From the NCBI RefSeq assembly GCF_000316645.1, contig NC_019684.1, forward strand, positions 1,302,001 through 1,366,000: 64,000 nt of DNA. Reading direction: 5' to 3'. Made by a program: the position numbers and the translations under genes. Positions 18,316 through 27,031 of the stretch are shown here, one piece after another. Source of the stretch: Nostoc sp. PCC 7524 (GTDB lineage Bacteria > Cyanobacteriota > Cyanobacteriia > Cyanobacteriales > Nostocaceae). The number at the start of each line of letters is the position of its first letter. Position 1 is the stretch's first letter. A model generated the notes under the pieces. That model had not been told where the DNA came from. It did not search any database and worked only from the letters and a program-made list of their open reading frames with translations.

Positions 18316-18563
18316 ACGCGATCGCTCACCCTCAGAACTCGATGATTTGACTTCCGAACAGGAATGATGGAGTAAAAAAGGCGATCGCTCACCCTCAGAA
18401 CTCGATGATTTGACTTCCGAACAGGAATGATGGAGTAAAAAAGGCAATCGCTCACCCTCAGAACTCGATGATTTGACTTCCGAACAGGAATGATGGAGTA
18501 AAAAAGGCAATCGCTCACCCTCAGAACTCGATGATTTGACTTCTGAACACGAATGATGGGGTA
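18316..18563. repeat. Four tandem copies of a 63-bp unit
   Basis: Units begin CTCACCCTCAGAACTCGATG at 18325, 18388, 18451 and 18514, so the period is exactly 63 bases. The first two units carry GCGATCGC and the later two GCAATCGC; the last unit is diverged at its end (GAACACGAATGATGGGG). There are no unique spacers, so this is not a CRISPR array. Confidence 0.95.
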
Positions 18564-18633
18564 AACGGTGCGTCAACCTGGCAACCGATAGCCTCTAGAC
18601 GGTTGATGGGGTTATTATGCTGCGATACGCTTA

Positions 18634-18852
18634 TCAAGCAAAGTGAAGCGTCATAGGTTCAGGGATAAGCTCACCTTCTAGTTGCCAAGCTTCTAAGTAC
18701 ATTTCAATAACTTCTTCACCATTATGAATCGCTTCTTCGCGAGTTTTTCCGTGAGTGCAAGGCATGATAACTAGATCGGCAAACTCTGGAATTGTAACCA
18801 GGAACAGCTGATCTTCATCAGACCATTGAATAATCATGCTATACCGACTCAT
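18634..18852 (-). CDS. HicB-like small protein (possible antitoxin)
   Basis: 72 residues. The fold-defining start YSMIIQWSDEDQLFLVTIPEFADLV and the following HGKTREEAIHNGEEVIEMYLEAW match the partial RNase H-like HicB domain used by type II antitoxins. The C-terminus ends soon after (PEPMTLHFA), with no DNA-binding domain visible. No HicA toxin is adjacent; the neighbour on the same strand (start upstream) is another short antitoxin-like protein. It may be a solitary HicB, which is common in cyanobacteria. Confidence 0.7.
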   Translation of the reverse strand: MSRYSMIIQWSDEDQLFLVTIPEFADLVIMPCTHGKTREEAIHNGEEVIEMYLEAWQLEGELIPEPMTLHFA

Positions 18853-18867
18853 GAATCCTTTGCAATC

Positions 18868-19077
18868 TCACCACTCATTCAAATCTACCTGCCGACACTC
18901 TGCTGCAATTGTGCTTTGTAATTCCTCCGCCTCTGAGTCACTTAAAATTCCTGCAAACTTTGCCAGTGGATGTTTTTTGCGTATAGCCTGAACCCGATGT
19001 AAAAAGTCCAGCACCATTTGGACTAGATCATCTGGAGCTTGTTCAAGTTCCTGAATCAATTGTTCGCGATTGTTCAT
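18868..19077 (-). CDS. Small antitoxin-like protein (DUF2281-type)
   Basis: About 69 residues when begun at the ATG giving MNNREQLIQELEQAPDDLVQMVLDFLHRV. A longer frame to 19149 adds 24 residues with little family character. The helical N-terminus followed by the tail HPLAKFAGILSDSEAEELQ resembles small cyanobacterial antitoxin-type proteins placed before PIN toxins. Here no toxin follows; the stop is 15 bases before the HicB-like start. Function uncertain. Confidence 0.6.
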   Translation of the reverse strand: MNNREQLIQELEQAPDDLVQMVLDFLHRVQAIRKKHPLAKFAGILSDSEAEELQSTIAAECRQVDLNEW

Positions 19078-19227
19078 AGGTTCAAGATTTTCTGGCAAGG
19101 CAAATTTGTTTAGCCTTAGTATATCCAAATCCTGAATTAGCTGACACACGCTAATTTGATTTTGGTTAGTCCGCGCAGGCGGAAAAAGTTTGTATAGCCG
19201 CGATTTCTAATCGCTAGGGTTAAATTA

Positions 19228-20697
19228 ATGAATATAGCTAGTTTTGTAAGCAAGGGTATGTTAACCGATATTTACGATGTTGTGATAGTTGGGGCTGGGC
19301 CGATTGGTTTAGCTACTGCCATTGGGTTACGCCAGCGTGGAATTGAAAATATTCTGGTACTAGATCAAACTCGCGCTTTTCGTCAGGTTGGGCAAGTTTT
19401 GGATCTGCTTCCCAATGGCTTAAAGTCTCTGAGATATCTAGATCCTCATGCTTACGAAGCTGTTAAAAACGCAGCCTTTGGTTTACCTAATTCTCAACCC
19501 TCCACTCAAGCACAAAACTCTCCTAAACCTTCACCTAAATGGGGTTACAAAAATTTTCAGGGGGAGAAGATTCGGGCAATTTCCCTGAGTTTTGATGATT
19601 GGTTTCAAGAATATGGCGAAGGGCGAGTGTCAATTGCTTGGTACAATTTGCAGACTACTTTAAGGCAACAGCTACCCCCAGATATAGTCAAAATTAATCA
19701 TCGGTGTGTCAATGTTGTCGATGAGCCAGAAAATCATTGTGTGCGGATAGATTGTATTTCTGACACCACAGTAGAAGCTAATCCCTATGCCCATTGGAAC
19801 GACAGCAACCCCGAAAATCTAGATACGAATTCCCAAACATCAGTTAGTGATCAATCATTTCGGGCGAGGCTAGTTGTAGCCGCCGATGGAATTAACTCGA
19901 CAATTCGCCGGGTGCTTTATCAAGATAGCCCCTATGCAGATTTCGCTAAACCTGAATATTCTGGATATGCTGCTATATTTTGTCGGGAAATCGCGGATAT
20001 CCCCGAAGTAGTAGAAGCCGAAATCGAAGCAACATTCTTGCAGAAATCACCAGTTGCTACCATCTGTCATGATGAGGTATCCAGAAATGGATCTGGTGAG
20101 ATGGCAGACACAAGGATGATGTTGTTCCGTAGTCGAGCCACTAATCAATTTGGGTATCTTATCCATTTAGCTTTACCGTTGGCAGCTTTACAAGGTAAGT
20201 CTGGTAATTCTTTGAGGGAATTAGCTTTACAAGCCTTTGAGCAAGCCGGATTTCCCGATGTCCTGAAGCAATTAGTCCGTTTATCTCCCCCAGAAAATAT
20301 AGAACAGCGTCCTTATTACATTCACCGTGCCATAATTTCTGATCCTGAAAGCACACCAATTCAACCAGCTTGGAGTTGCGGGAGAGTTGTCTTAGTGGGT
20401 GATGCAGCTCATGGAATGCCGCCATTTATGGCTCAAGGTGCTAATCAAGGTTTGGAAGATGCCTTAACAGTGGTGACATTAATTGCTCAAATTGCCACGG
20501 AAAATCATTGGAACAACACACAAGTTATAGGGGAAGCCTGCCAAAAATATGAGCAGTTGCGTCGTCCGTTGATGGCGTATGTACAACAGGTAACATTAAA
20601 TCCACCCTACTCTTGTGATCAGGACTGGCAGCAATATAGTCAACAAATCTACGGACGTAATGTTAAACAAGCTATAGAGGCTTTATCGTCTGTTTAG
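19228..20697 (+). CDS. FAD-dependent aromatic-ring-type monooxygenase
   Basis: 489 residues. The N-terminal dinucleotide-binding motif VIVGAGPIGLATAIGL (about residue 20), and the second FAD motif VVLVGDAAHGMPPFMAQGANQGLEDA (about residue 390), place it in the p-hydroxybenzoate hydroxylase-like flavoprotein monooxygenases. These use NAD(P)H and O2 to hydroxylate or epoxidise small molecules. A Met at residue 11 (MLTDIYDVVIVG) is an alternative start closer to the FAD motif. No cluster context indicates the substrate. Confidence 0.85.
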   Translation: MNIASFVSKGMLTDIYDVVIVGAGPIGLATAIGLRQRGIENILVLDQTRAFRQVGQVLDLLPNGLKSLRYLDPHAYEAVKNAAFGLPNSQPSTQAQNSPKPSPKWGYKNFQGEKIRAISLSFDDWFQEYGEGRVSIAWYNLQTTLRQQLPPDIVKINHRCVNVVDEPENHCVRIDCISDTTVEANPYAHWNDSNPENLDTNSQTSVSDQSFRARLVVAADGINSTIRRVLYQDSPYADFAKPEYSGYAAIFCREIADIPEVVEAEIEATFLQKSPVATICHDEVSRNGSGEMADTRMMLFRSRATNQFGYLIHLALPLAALQGKSGNSLRELALQAFEQAGFPDVLKQLVRLSPPENIEQRPYYIHRAIISDPESTPIQPAWSCGRVVLVGDAAHGMPPFMAQGANQGLEDALTVVTLIAQIATENHWNNTQVIGEACQKYEQLRRPLMAYVQQVTLNPPYSCDQDWQQYSQQIYGRNVKQAIEALSSV

Positions 20698-20768
20698 AGA
20701 TGCTTGATAAAGCAACGTGTAACGCACCGTATTGGTGCGTCTAGACTCAAATGTTGCATTAAAACTCT

Positions 20769-20823
20769 CTTGTGGGATGGGCTTCTAGCCCGTCCAGTGC
20801 GGGCAAGATGCCCACACCACAAG
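20769..20823. repeat. Nested inverted repeat element
   Basis: Outer arms CTTGTGG and CCACAAG enclose GGGCTTCTAGCCC and GGGCAAGATGCCC. This is a compact palindromic repeat between convergent genes; it may also act as a terminator, though there is no T-run. Confidence 0.7.
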
Positions 20824-20885
20824 AACTATATTTTTGCACTATTCTAGCCTAGATAGCCCACTACTAACAGTCAATTGGGGCAAAT

Positions 20886-21251
20886 TTAATTTGCACCAGG
20901 GTTTTGAGGTTTAATAAAAATACACTTAATTGTGAAATTACCGCTAGAAGAGTAGGTGCAAGTTGTACAGCGATTAGTACCATTGACTCCCTGTTCATTT
21001 GTCGCCGGTGCATAAGTGGTTTCGCAAGTTTTCTTTTCCGTTGAACCATCCCCTGGTAGTGCGAGCGGCAGGCGGGAACTAGGCACGGCTGGGCGGGAAC
21101 TAACTAAGGTGTATTTTGTTGTATGAATTGCATCAGTACAGTTCTGGGATACGACTTCACCTTGGGGTTTTGCCGCGATCGCTGTGGTGGAGACTAGGGC
21201 GGTTGCTAGGATAGTCATACCCATAATTGTGGTGCGAATGCGAGACATCAT
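20886..21251 (-). CDS. Small secreted cysteine-containing protein of unknown function
   Basis: The likely start is MMSRIRTTIMGM (about 21251), giving about 121 residues with a good signal peptide (basic start, hydrophobic MTILATALVSTT, AIAA cleavage region). The open frame extends to 21305, but the added 18 residues precede the signal sequence. The mature protein is polar, has five Cys (QNC, KTC, NRCTTC, IKC) and no recognised domain. It is probably periplasmic or secreted. A palindromic repeat lies downstream. Confidence 0.65.
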   Translation of the reverse strand: MMSRIRTTIMGMTILATALVSTTAIAAKPQGEVVSQNCTDAIHTTKYTLVSSRPAVPSSRLPLALPGDGSTEKKTCETTYAPATNEQGVNGTNRCTTCTYSSSGNFTIKCIFIKPQNPGAN

Positions 21252-21559
21252 AATGCTTTCCTGAGATTGTAGTAAAGTTTGTGCGGTGTTATTGAATACC
21301 TTCACTTACTATCTATGTCGGGTGCTGGTTTTTTATGCACCATCAAATCAGCATTGTTGGAGCTATAGGAATCCGGTTTGATTACTGTTCGTGTAACGTG
21401 GCGTAGGCAATAGGCACTCTTGCAATAGGCAATAGGAATTAGTTTTTCTCCCCTGCTCCCCTGCTCCCCACTCCCTACTCCCCACGCTGCTCAACGCCCC
21501 AAAGAAAGCTAACAGCACTCACTAATATAGGTAAAAAACTATTAACCGAGGATGCGATT

Positions 21560-22924
21560 ATGGAATCTCTGGATCTGAAATGGATACGTGGACAGTTTCC
21601 GGCACTTAACCAAAAAATCAACGGTGAATCTGCAATATTTTTTGATGGGCCTGGTGGAACACAAGTACCGGGTGCGGTGCTAGATGCGATTAGTGACTAT
21701 TTGGTGAGATCAAATGCTAATGCTCACGGCGCTTTTGCTACCAGTGCGCGGACAGATGCGGTAATTACGGCGGCGAGAGTGGCGATCGCAGATTTTTTGG
21801 GTTGCAGTAGTGATGAGGTGGTATTTGGCGCAAATATGACCACTCTTACCTTTATCTTGAGTCGGGCGATCGCGCGGATAATTCAACCGGGTGATGAAAT
21901 TATTGTCACCCGTTTGGATCATGCTGCTAATGTTTCCCCTTGGTATGCTTTGGAAGAACAGGGTGCAATAATTCGCGTGGTAGATATTCATGTCGAGGAT
22001 TGCACCTTAGACATGAGTGATTTAGCACAGCAGATCAATTCCCGCACTAAGTTAGTAGCGGTGAGTTTTGCTTCCAATGCTGTGGGGACAATCAACGATG
22101 TCGCTACTATAGTGCGTCTGGCTCATGCTGTCGGTGCTTGGGTGTTTGTTGATGCCGTTCATTATGCACCCCATGCACCAATCAATGTTCACGCTTTAGA
22201 CTGTGACTTTTTGGCTTGTTCCGCTTACAAGTTTTTTGGACCCCATGTCGGTATTTTGTACGGTAAACGGCAGCATCTGGCAAGTCTGCAACCATATAAA
22301 GTCCAACCAGCCTCCGATGAAGTACCGTCACGTTGGGAAACAGGAACATTGAATCATGAGGGGCTGGCGGGTGTGGTGGCGGCGATTAATTACTTGACAA
22401 AACTAGGCTGTCATGTATCGCCAACCATTGACAACGAATTAGTGACGGCGTTGATTGAGGCTGACAAAGAAGGTTTAGAACATTTCCAATGTCCCCGCTT
22501 TCTGAGAGCAGAACACCCAGATGCGATCGCCTCAGCCTATCACAGTCGGCGGGCGGCTTTAGTGGCAGCTATGTCTGCAATTCAGCAATATGAAAGAGAA
22601 CTCAGCCATAAACTAATTTCGGGATTGTTAGAAATTCCCGGCTTAAGTTTATATGGCATCACTGATACAACTCGCTTTCAGTGGCGCACACCCACAGTAG
22701 CAATGAGATTAGGGGGGCAGAGTCCTGAAAGTATAGCAAAAAAGTTAGGCGATCGCGGTATTTTCACTTGGCACGGTAATTTTTATGCCCTCAACTTGAC
22801 ACAAAAGCTAGGCGTGGAAGACAGTGGCGGCTTATTACGAATTGGATTAGTCCATTACAACTCTGTGGAAGAAGTGTTGCAACTATTAGAAGCCTTAAAA
22901 GAGATTGCTGGTTTGTCATCCTAG
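21560..22924 (+). CDS. Class V aminotransferase, cysteine desulfurase-like (TIGR01976 type)
   Basis: 454 residues. PLP-enzyme features: N-terminal FDGPGGTQVPG, the phosphate-binding region FGANMTTLTFILSRA, the Asp pair in VFVDAVHYAPH, and the Schiff-base lysine in LACSAYKFFGPHVG. The overall pattern matches the VC1184-like cysteine desulfurase-related subfamily rather than NifS or SufS. Whether it releases sulfur from cysteine is unproven; there is no obvious SufS-type catalytic Cys loop near the C-terminus. It stands alone. Confidence 0.85.
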   Translation: MESLDLKWIRGQFPALNQKINGESAIFFDGPGGTQVPGAVLDAISDYLVRSNANAHGAFATSARTDAVITAARVAIADFLGCSSDEVVFGANMTTLTFILSRAIARIIQPGDEIIVTRLDHAANVSPWYALEEQGAIIRVVDIHVEDCTLDMSDLAQQINSRTKLVAVSFASNAVGTINDVATIVRLAHAVGAWVFVDAVHYAPHAPINVHALDCDFLACSAYKFFGPHVGILYGKRQHLASLQPYKVQPASDEVPSRWETGTLNHEGLAGVVAAINYLTKLGCHVSPTIDNELVTALIEADKEGLEHFQCPRFLRAEHPDAIASAYHSRRAALVAAMSAIQQYERELSHKLISGLLEIPGLSLYGITDTTRFQWRTPTVAMRLGGQSPESIAKKLGDRGIFTWHGNFYALNLTQKLGVEDSGGLLRIGLVHYNSVEEVLQLLEALKEIAGLSS

Positions 22925-23060
22925 ATAGTGACTTAGGCTAAGAGAATAGGTTAGGGAGTAGCTATTTCTATTCCCTACTTCTCAGTTCTCAATACCATTT
23001 CTAAATCTGAATAAGAATGAAGGCAGATTTGAGGATATAATAAACATTGTTTAATTCATA

Positions 23061-23133
<73 letters not shown>

Positions 23134-23239
23134 GTTTGCGCTTTTCGTTTGCGCTCACAATTAAACAATATAGCAAAATATTTTTGATTGCGCTAGTATT
23201 TTGAGGAAATTTTTTTTAAATATTTTTGAGAACCGATAA

Positions 23240-23842
23240 ATGCCCTCTGGTAGGACGCACGATCGCATTACTCTATGGGCGTTGCCAGTAGTGGCGGGTG
23301 TGACTTTTTGGCAGACTCGTAGTGGCAATGTCACTTTGTTGGTAGCTGGTGGGTTTATGTTTGGCGGTTTGATGTTTGGCCCTGACTTAGATATCTATTC
23401 CCGTCAATACCAACGTTGGGGTGTTTTACGTTGGATTTGGCTACCTTATCAAAAAAGTCTCCGCCATCGTTCTTTCTTATCTCACGGGCCGATTATTGGC
23501 ACGACGTTGCGAGTGGTGTATCTCAGCAGTGTGTTGGCTATTGTGGCTGTGATGATTTGGGCAGTGGCTGAGAAGTTAGGGAATGTGAGCGTGAGTTGGC
23601 AAGATGTAGAGGAAACTGTGGGGCGATCGCTTTTCAGTTACGCTACAGAATTTCTTGCCCTATTCTTAGGTTTAGAATTGGGTGCGATGAGTCATTCTCT
23701 TAGCGATTGGGGGGGATCGGCTTACAAGCGGTTTTGTCAGCAGGGGGTGAAGGGACTACTTTCTAGTGGCAAAATTAAGCAACGTAAAGTAATTAGTCGT
23801 CGCTCTACGAGGGGAGGCAGGAGGAAAAAAGGTAAAATTTGA
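23240..23842 (+). CDS. DUF2227-type membrane metal-binding protein
   Basis: 200 residues. The N-terminus MPSGRTHDRITLW and the LSHGP/HRSFLSHGP and FGPDLDI motifs supply His and Asp side chains typical of the DUF2227 'putative metal-binding' family. Three to four hydrophobic segments follow (VTLLVAGGFMFGGLMF, VVYLSSVLAIVAVMIWAV, FLALFLGLELGAMSHSLSDW). The C-terminus is strongly basic (RRSTRGGRRKKGK). Biochemical function unknown. It lies 43 bases before mazG on the same strand, so the two may share a transcript. Confidence 0.8.
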   Translation: MPSGRTHDRITLWALPVVAGVTFWQTRSGNVTLLVAGGFMFGGLMFGPDLDIYSRQYQRWGVLRWIWLPYQKSLRHRSFLSHGPIIGTTLRVVYLSSVLAIVAVMIWAVAEKLGNVSVSWQDVEETVGRSLFSYATEFLALFLGLELGAMSHSLSDWGGSAYKRFCQQGVKGLLSSGKIKQRKVISRRSTRGGRRKKGKI

Positions 23843-23885
23843 AACGCAAATGTACGCGAACTGAAACGCACAGGGACGCAGGGTT

Positions 23886-24707
23886 ATGGAATTGAATCAA
23901 AATCAGGTTGAGACTTTGGGGGCGTTGCAGGAGTTAATTGAGGTGGTGGCGAAGTTGCGATCGCCTGATGGGGGTTGTCCTTGGGATTTGGCACAAACTC
24001 CCCAAACCCTAACACCTTATGTGATTGAGGAGGCTTATGAGGTAGTAGACGCGATTAAGCATGGGACTCAGGCAGAAATTACGGAAGAATTGGGGGATTT
24101 GCTGTTACAGGTGGTATTACAGGCGCAGATTGCTAGTGAGTATAAGCAATTTTCTCTGCAAGAAGTGGCTCAAGGTATTGCCCAAAAGTTAATTCGCCGT
24201 CATCCCCATGTGTTTGGTGATGTGTCGGTGCAAAATGTGGATGAGGTGCGGCAGAACTGGGAACAAATCAAGGCGTTGGAGAAAGGTGAAGCCTCTCCAG
24301 ATAGTCAAAAACTAAGTACCAAACTCAGCCGTTATGGAAGGACGCTACCTCCACTCACAGCCGCAATGAAGATTTCTCAAAAGGCGGCGGCGGTTGGGTT
24401 TGAATGGGAAAATATTGATGGGGTCTGGGCAAAGTTCCATGAGGAGTTACAAGAATTTCAACAAGCATTAGCCGAGGAAACACCAGAACGTCAACAGGCG
24501 GAATTAGGTGATTTACTATTTGCAGTGATTCAGTTAGCCCGTTGGTATAATCTTGACCCCAGTGCAGGGTTACAAGGTACAAATCAGCGATTTATCCAGC
24601 GTTTACAGAAAATGGAGGCAGTGGTTGATCGCCCCCTTTCGGATTACAGTTTGGATGAGTTAGAGACTTTGTGGCAACAGGCAAAAGCCCAACTTGCTCA
24701 AGAGTAG
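23886..24707 (+). CDS. mazG: MazG nucleoside triphosphate pyrophosphohydrolase
   Basis: 273 residues with two MazG domains. The first has CPWDLAQTPQTLTPYVIEEAYEVVDAI and the catalytic EELGDLLLQVVLQAQI (E-x-x-E and E-x-x-D metal ligands). The second has KFHEELQEFQQAL and QAELGDLLFAVIQLARW. It hydrolyses NTPs to NMP and pyrophosphate for nucleotide-pool cleaning. Length is typical of bacterial MazG. Confidence 0.95.
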   Translation: MELNQNQVETLGALQELIEVVAKLRSPDGGCPWDLAQTPQTLTPYVIEEAYEVVDAIKHGTQAEITEELGDLLLQVVLQAQIASEYKQFSLQEVAQGIAQKLIRRHPHVFGDVSVQNVDEVRQNWEQIKALEKGEASPDSQKLSTKLSRYGRTLPPLTAAMKISQKAAAVGFEWENIDGVWAKFHEELQEFQQALAEETPERQQAELGDLLFAVIQLARWYNLDPSAGLQGTNQRFIQRLQKMEAVVDRPLSDYSLDELETLWQQAKAQLAQE

Positions 24708-24714
24708 TTATCAA

Positions 24715-24753
24715 GAGGCAATAGGCAATAGGCAATAGGCAATAGGCAATAGG
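24715..24753. repeat. Heptamer tandem repeat (GGCAATA)
   Basis: Five consecutive GGCAATA units directly after mazG. Another member of the same repeat class occurs around 21411-21437. Confidence 0.9.
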
Positions 24754-24769
24754 AAAGAAGAGGGTAGGG

Positions 24770-24826
24770 GTGTACTCAGTTTTTTATGGGACAGCGCAGG
24801 CTACGCCAACAAAAATCAAATAGGAG
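24770..24826. repeat. Dispersed repeat, copy 2 (see 16143-16203)
   Basis: Near-identical blocks TGTACTCAGTTTTTTATG, AGCGCAGGCTACGCCAACAA and AAATCAAATAGGAGTATATA. Upstream of the permease gene. Confidence 0.8.
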
Positions 24827-24995
24827 TATATATTGTGCAACTTGTGATTAATTACGCCTCTAGGTGAATACTGCTGATGCCAAAATCTCCCTTGAAGTAG
24901 CTTGTTTATAAATCACAAGGCAGTATTATTTAAACCAACAATTCATAATCAATGCAACACAACCGCTTGATTGATTGTAAAATGGAGGCGGGATT

Positions 24996-26018
24996 TTGCC
25001 ATTTGGTCAATTAATTGGTTTCTTCCTAGTTATTATATCTTTGTATATTCTTTGGCAAATTCGTCAAATAGTTTTGATAGTATTTGCTGCTGTGGTTTTG
25101 GCAACTGTTTTAAACAACTTTGTCCAATTTTTACAAAAATTTCGTATTAAACGAGGTTTGGCTATTTTTATAGCTGTTAATATTTTATTATTTTTGATAT
25201 TAGGTTTTTTTCTTTTCCTCGTCCCGCAGTTGATTGAGCAATTACAACAATTGACTACCCTGATGCCCAGGGCATTAGATCAAGTGAGAGTTTGGAATGA
25301 GTTTTTAGTACGGATAATCCCCAATGATATTTTAGATAATATTCGTAACCTGGGATATATCACTCAAGATATACAAGTATGGTTAAATCGGATAATAAAT
25401 AACTTAGTCTTTTTAGTTACTAGGTCACTTAATATCGCTTTAGGCATATTATTATTATTAGTGCTGACGATTATGCTACTGGCAAACCCTGTTTCCTATC
25501 GCAGAGGTTTTGTCTTCCTATTTCCTGCCTTCTATCGTCCGCGAGTTCATGTAATTTTAAATAAGTGTGCATTAGCTTTAATTGGTTGGATTAGAGGCAC
25601 GCTATTGACTATGTTATTAGTTAGCATTTTCAGCTATATCGGATTGTCAATTTTGGGAGTGCCATTAGCCTTAATCAATGCTACTTTGGCAGGATTGTTA
25701 GAGTTTATCCCTAATTTGGGGCCAACACTGAGTGTCTTTCCACCCGCTTTATTGGCTCTGCTTGATGCTCCTTGGAAAGCTGCTGGTGTGGTAGTTTTAT
25801 ATTTTATTATTCAGCAGGTAGAAAGTTTCGTTATTGTGCCTATAGTAATGAAAAGTCAGGCCTCACTATTACCAGCAGTTACTTTATTATCAGTGGTGAT
25901 ATTTGGGTCCTTTTTTGGGTTTTTGGGTGTGTTCTTAGCTGTGCCATTAGTGATTGTTTTACAAATTTGGATACAGGAAGTTTTAGTGAAAGATATACTG
26001 AACCAGTGGCAAAGTTAA
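24996..26018 (+). CDS. AI-2E family transporter (PerM/TqsA-like permease)
   Basis: 340 residues starting with TTG at 24996, chosen because an AATGGAGGCGG ribosome-binding site lies 7 bases upstream and no in-frame ATG fits the first helix. About seven to eight hydrophobic segments, with the family's central non-membrane part (EQLQQLTTLMPRALDQ...) and the conserved FIPNLGPTLSVFP and QQVESFVIVPIVMKSQASLLPAVTLLS motifs. Relatives export or exchange diverse small molecules or Na+/H+; AI-2 transport should not be assumed. The AraC gene begins 6 bases past its stop. Confidence 0.88.
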   Translation: MPFGQLIGFFLVIISLYILWQIRQIVLIVFAAVVLATVLNNFVQFLQKFRIKRGLAIFIAVNILLFLILGFFLFLVPQLIEQLQQLTTLMPRALDQVRVWNEFLVRIIPNDILDNIRNLGYITQDIQVWLNRIINNLVFLVTRSLNIALGILLLLVLTIMLLANPVSYRRGFVFLFPAFYRPRVHVILNKCALALIGWIRGTLLTMLLVSIFSYIGLSILGVPLALINATLAGLLEFIPNLGPTLSVFPPALLALLDAPWKAAGVVVLYFIIQQVESFVIVPIVMKSQASLLPAVTLLSVVIFGSFFGFLGVFLAVPLVIVLQIWIQEVLVKDILNQWQS

Positions 26019-26024
26019 TGTACA

Positions 26025-26939
26025 GTGATAGATGAGGCGATCGCATTACCTAAACATCACTGTATGGAACCCAATTTATTAGAAGATTTAAGTCATAAAA
26101 TCATTCCTCAACAACCCATATTCACCAGTAAAAAAACTGGATGGCAAAATGTTTTTCTAGCTTATTATCAACATCCCAGGGCAGAAATTTGTCAGCATAC
26201 CGTCCCATTCCATGTATTAGAAGTAATTGATCCGACATCTAGCTCAAATCACGAACGCCGCTTCGGAAATAATTTTTTATCTTATAAAATTAGTGGTGGT
26301 GAAACTTGTTTTTGTCCGGCTCATACTCATCATTGGACAAGTTGGGAAGAACAACTAAACTTCACAGTGTTGGTATTTGAACCAAGATTATTTGAGCAAT
26401 TGGCTAGTGAAACTTTAGGTTGTGAGCAAATTGAATTCATCCCTCAATGGCAAATTTTTGATCCCGTCATTCAAACTATCACTAACGCCCTCAAAGCAGA
26501 TTTAAATGCTGGATGTCCAGCCGGACGCTTATATGGTGAGTCATTTGCAATGGCTCTCATTACTCATCTAATCAAGCAATTTACTATATCAAAACGAAAT
26601 CATTATTCATCTTTTGGAGAACTACCAAAACATAAACTAAAAACTGTGTTGGATTATATTCAAGCAAATTTAACTGAAGATATTACCCTAGAAGAATTAG
26701 CCAAAGTTGCAGGTATTAGTCAATTTTACTTTGCTAGATTGTTTAAAAAATCAATGCACCTACCACCACATCAATATATTCTTAGACAGCGCATCGAACT
26801 AGCCAAGCAATTACTTCAGCAACCAGAATATAACATTACAGACGTGGCTTTACAGTGTGGTTTTGCACATCCAACTCATCTTAGTCGTCATTTTCGTCGC
26901 TTAGTTGGGATGTCTCCTAGTGATTTTAAAAAGTTATAG
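26025..26939 (+). CDS. AraC-family transcriptional regulator
   Basis: 304 residues from a GTG at 26025 (an ATG at 26064 giving MEPNLLEDL is an alternative). The N-terminal ~190 residues form a ligand or dimerisation domain with a histidine-rich HTHHWTSWE. The C-terminal ~100 residues hold two helix-turn-helix units (DITLEELAKVAGISQFYFARLFKK and ITDVALQCGFAHPTHLSRHFRRLVGMSPSDF). It lies just after the permease and 92 bases before an alpha/beta hydrolase on the same strand; it may control one of them. Confidence 0.9.
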   Translation: MIDEAIALPKHHCMEPNLLEDLSHKIIPQQPIFTSKKTGWQNVFLAYYQHPRAEICQHTVPFHVLEVIDPTSSSNHERRFGNNFLSYKISGGETCFCPAHTHHWTSWEEQLNFTVLVFEPRLFEQLASETLGCEQIEFIPQWQIFDPVIQTITNALKADLNAGCPAGRLYGESFAMALITHLIKQFTISKRNHYSSFGELPKHKLKTVLDYIQANLTEDITLEELAKVAGISQFYFARLFKKSMHLPPHQYILRQRIELAKQLLQQPEYNITDVALQCGFAHPTHLSRHFRRLVGMSPSDFKKL

Positions 26940-27031
26940 CAAGAATGTGCTGCTGTTGGCAAAAACAGGCGCGACTTCACCACCGGGATATCGATACAGT
27001 GTGAATTGTTCAAAGTAATTCACTCAATTAT

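Larger units (their letters stand above)
18108..18633. other. Spacer with dispersed repeat and a 63-bp tandem array
   Basis: No gene supported. It holds a repeat at 18165-18282 shared with 38765-38852, then four 63-bp tandem units (about 18316-18563). Open frames on the minus strand across the array exist only because 63 is a multiple of three. Confidence 0.75.

Noticed and set aside
18316-18563. CRISPR array
   Set aside because: The 63-bp units are directly adjacent with no variable spacers, and no cas genes are nearby.
18316-18563. Tandem NsiR1-type sRNA genes
   Set aside because: No hetF neighbour and no nitrogen-stress promoter motif seen in the unit; kept only as a tandem repeat.
18303-18576. 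Minus-strand ORFs of 71 and 89 codons with 21-residue repeats
   Set aside because: They exist only because the 63-bp repeat is a multiple of three; two frames stay open at once and there is no ribosome-binding site or family match.
24996-26018. Quorum-sensing AI-2 exporter
   Set aside because: The family name is historical; members transport varied substrates and there is no luxS context.
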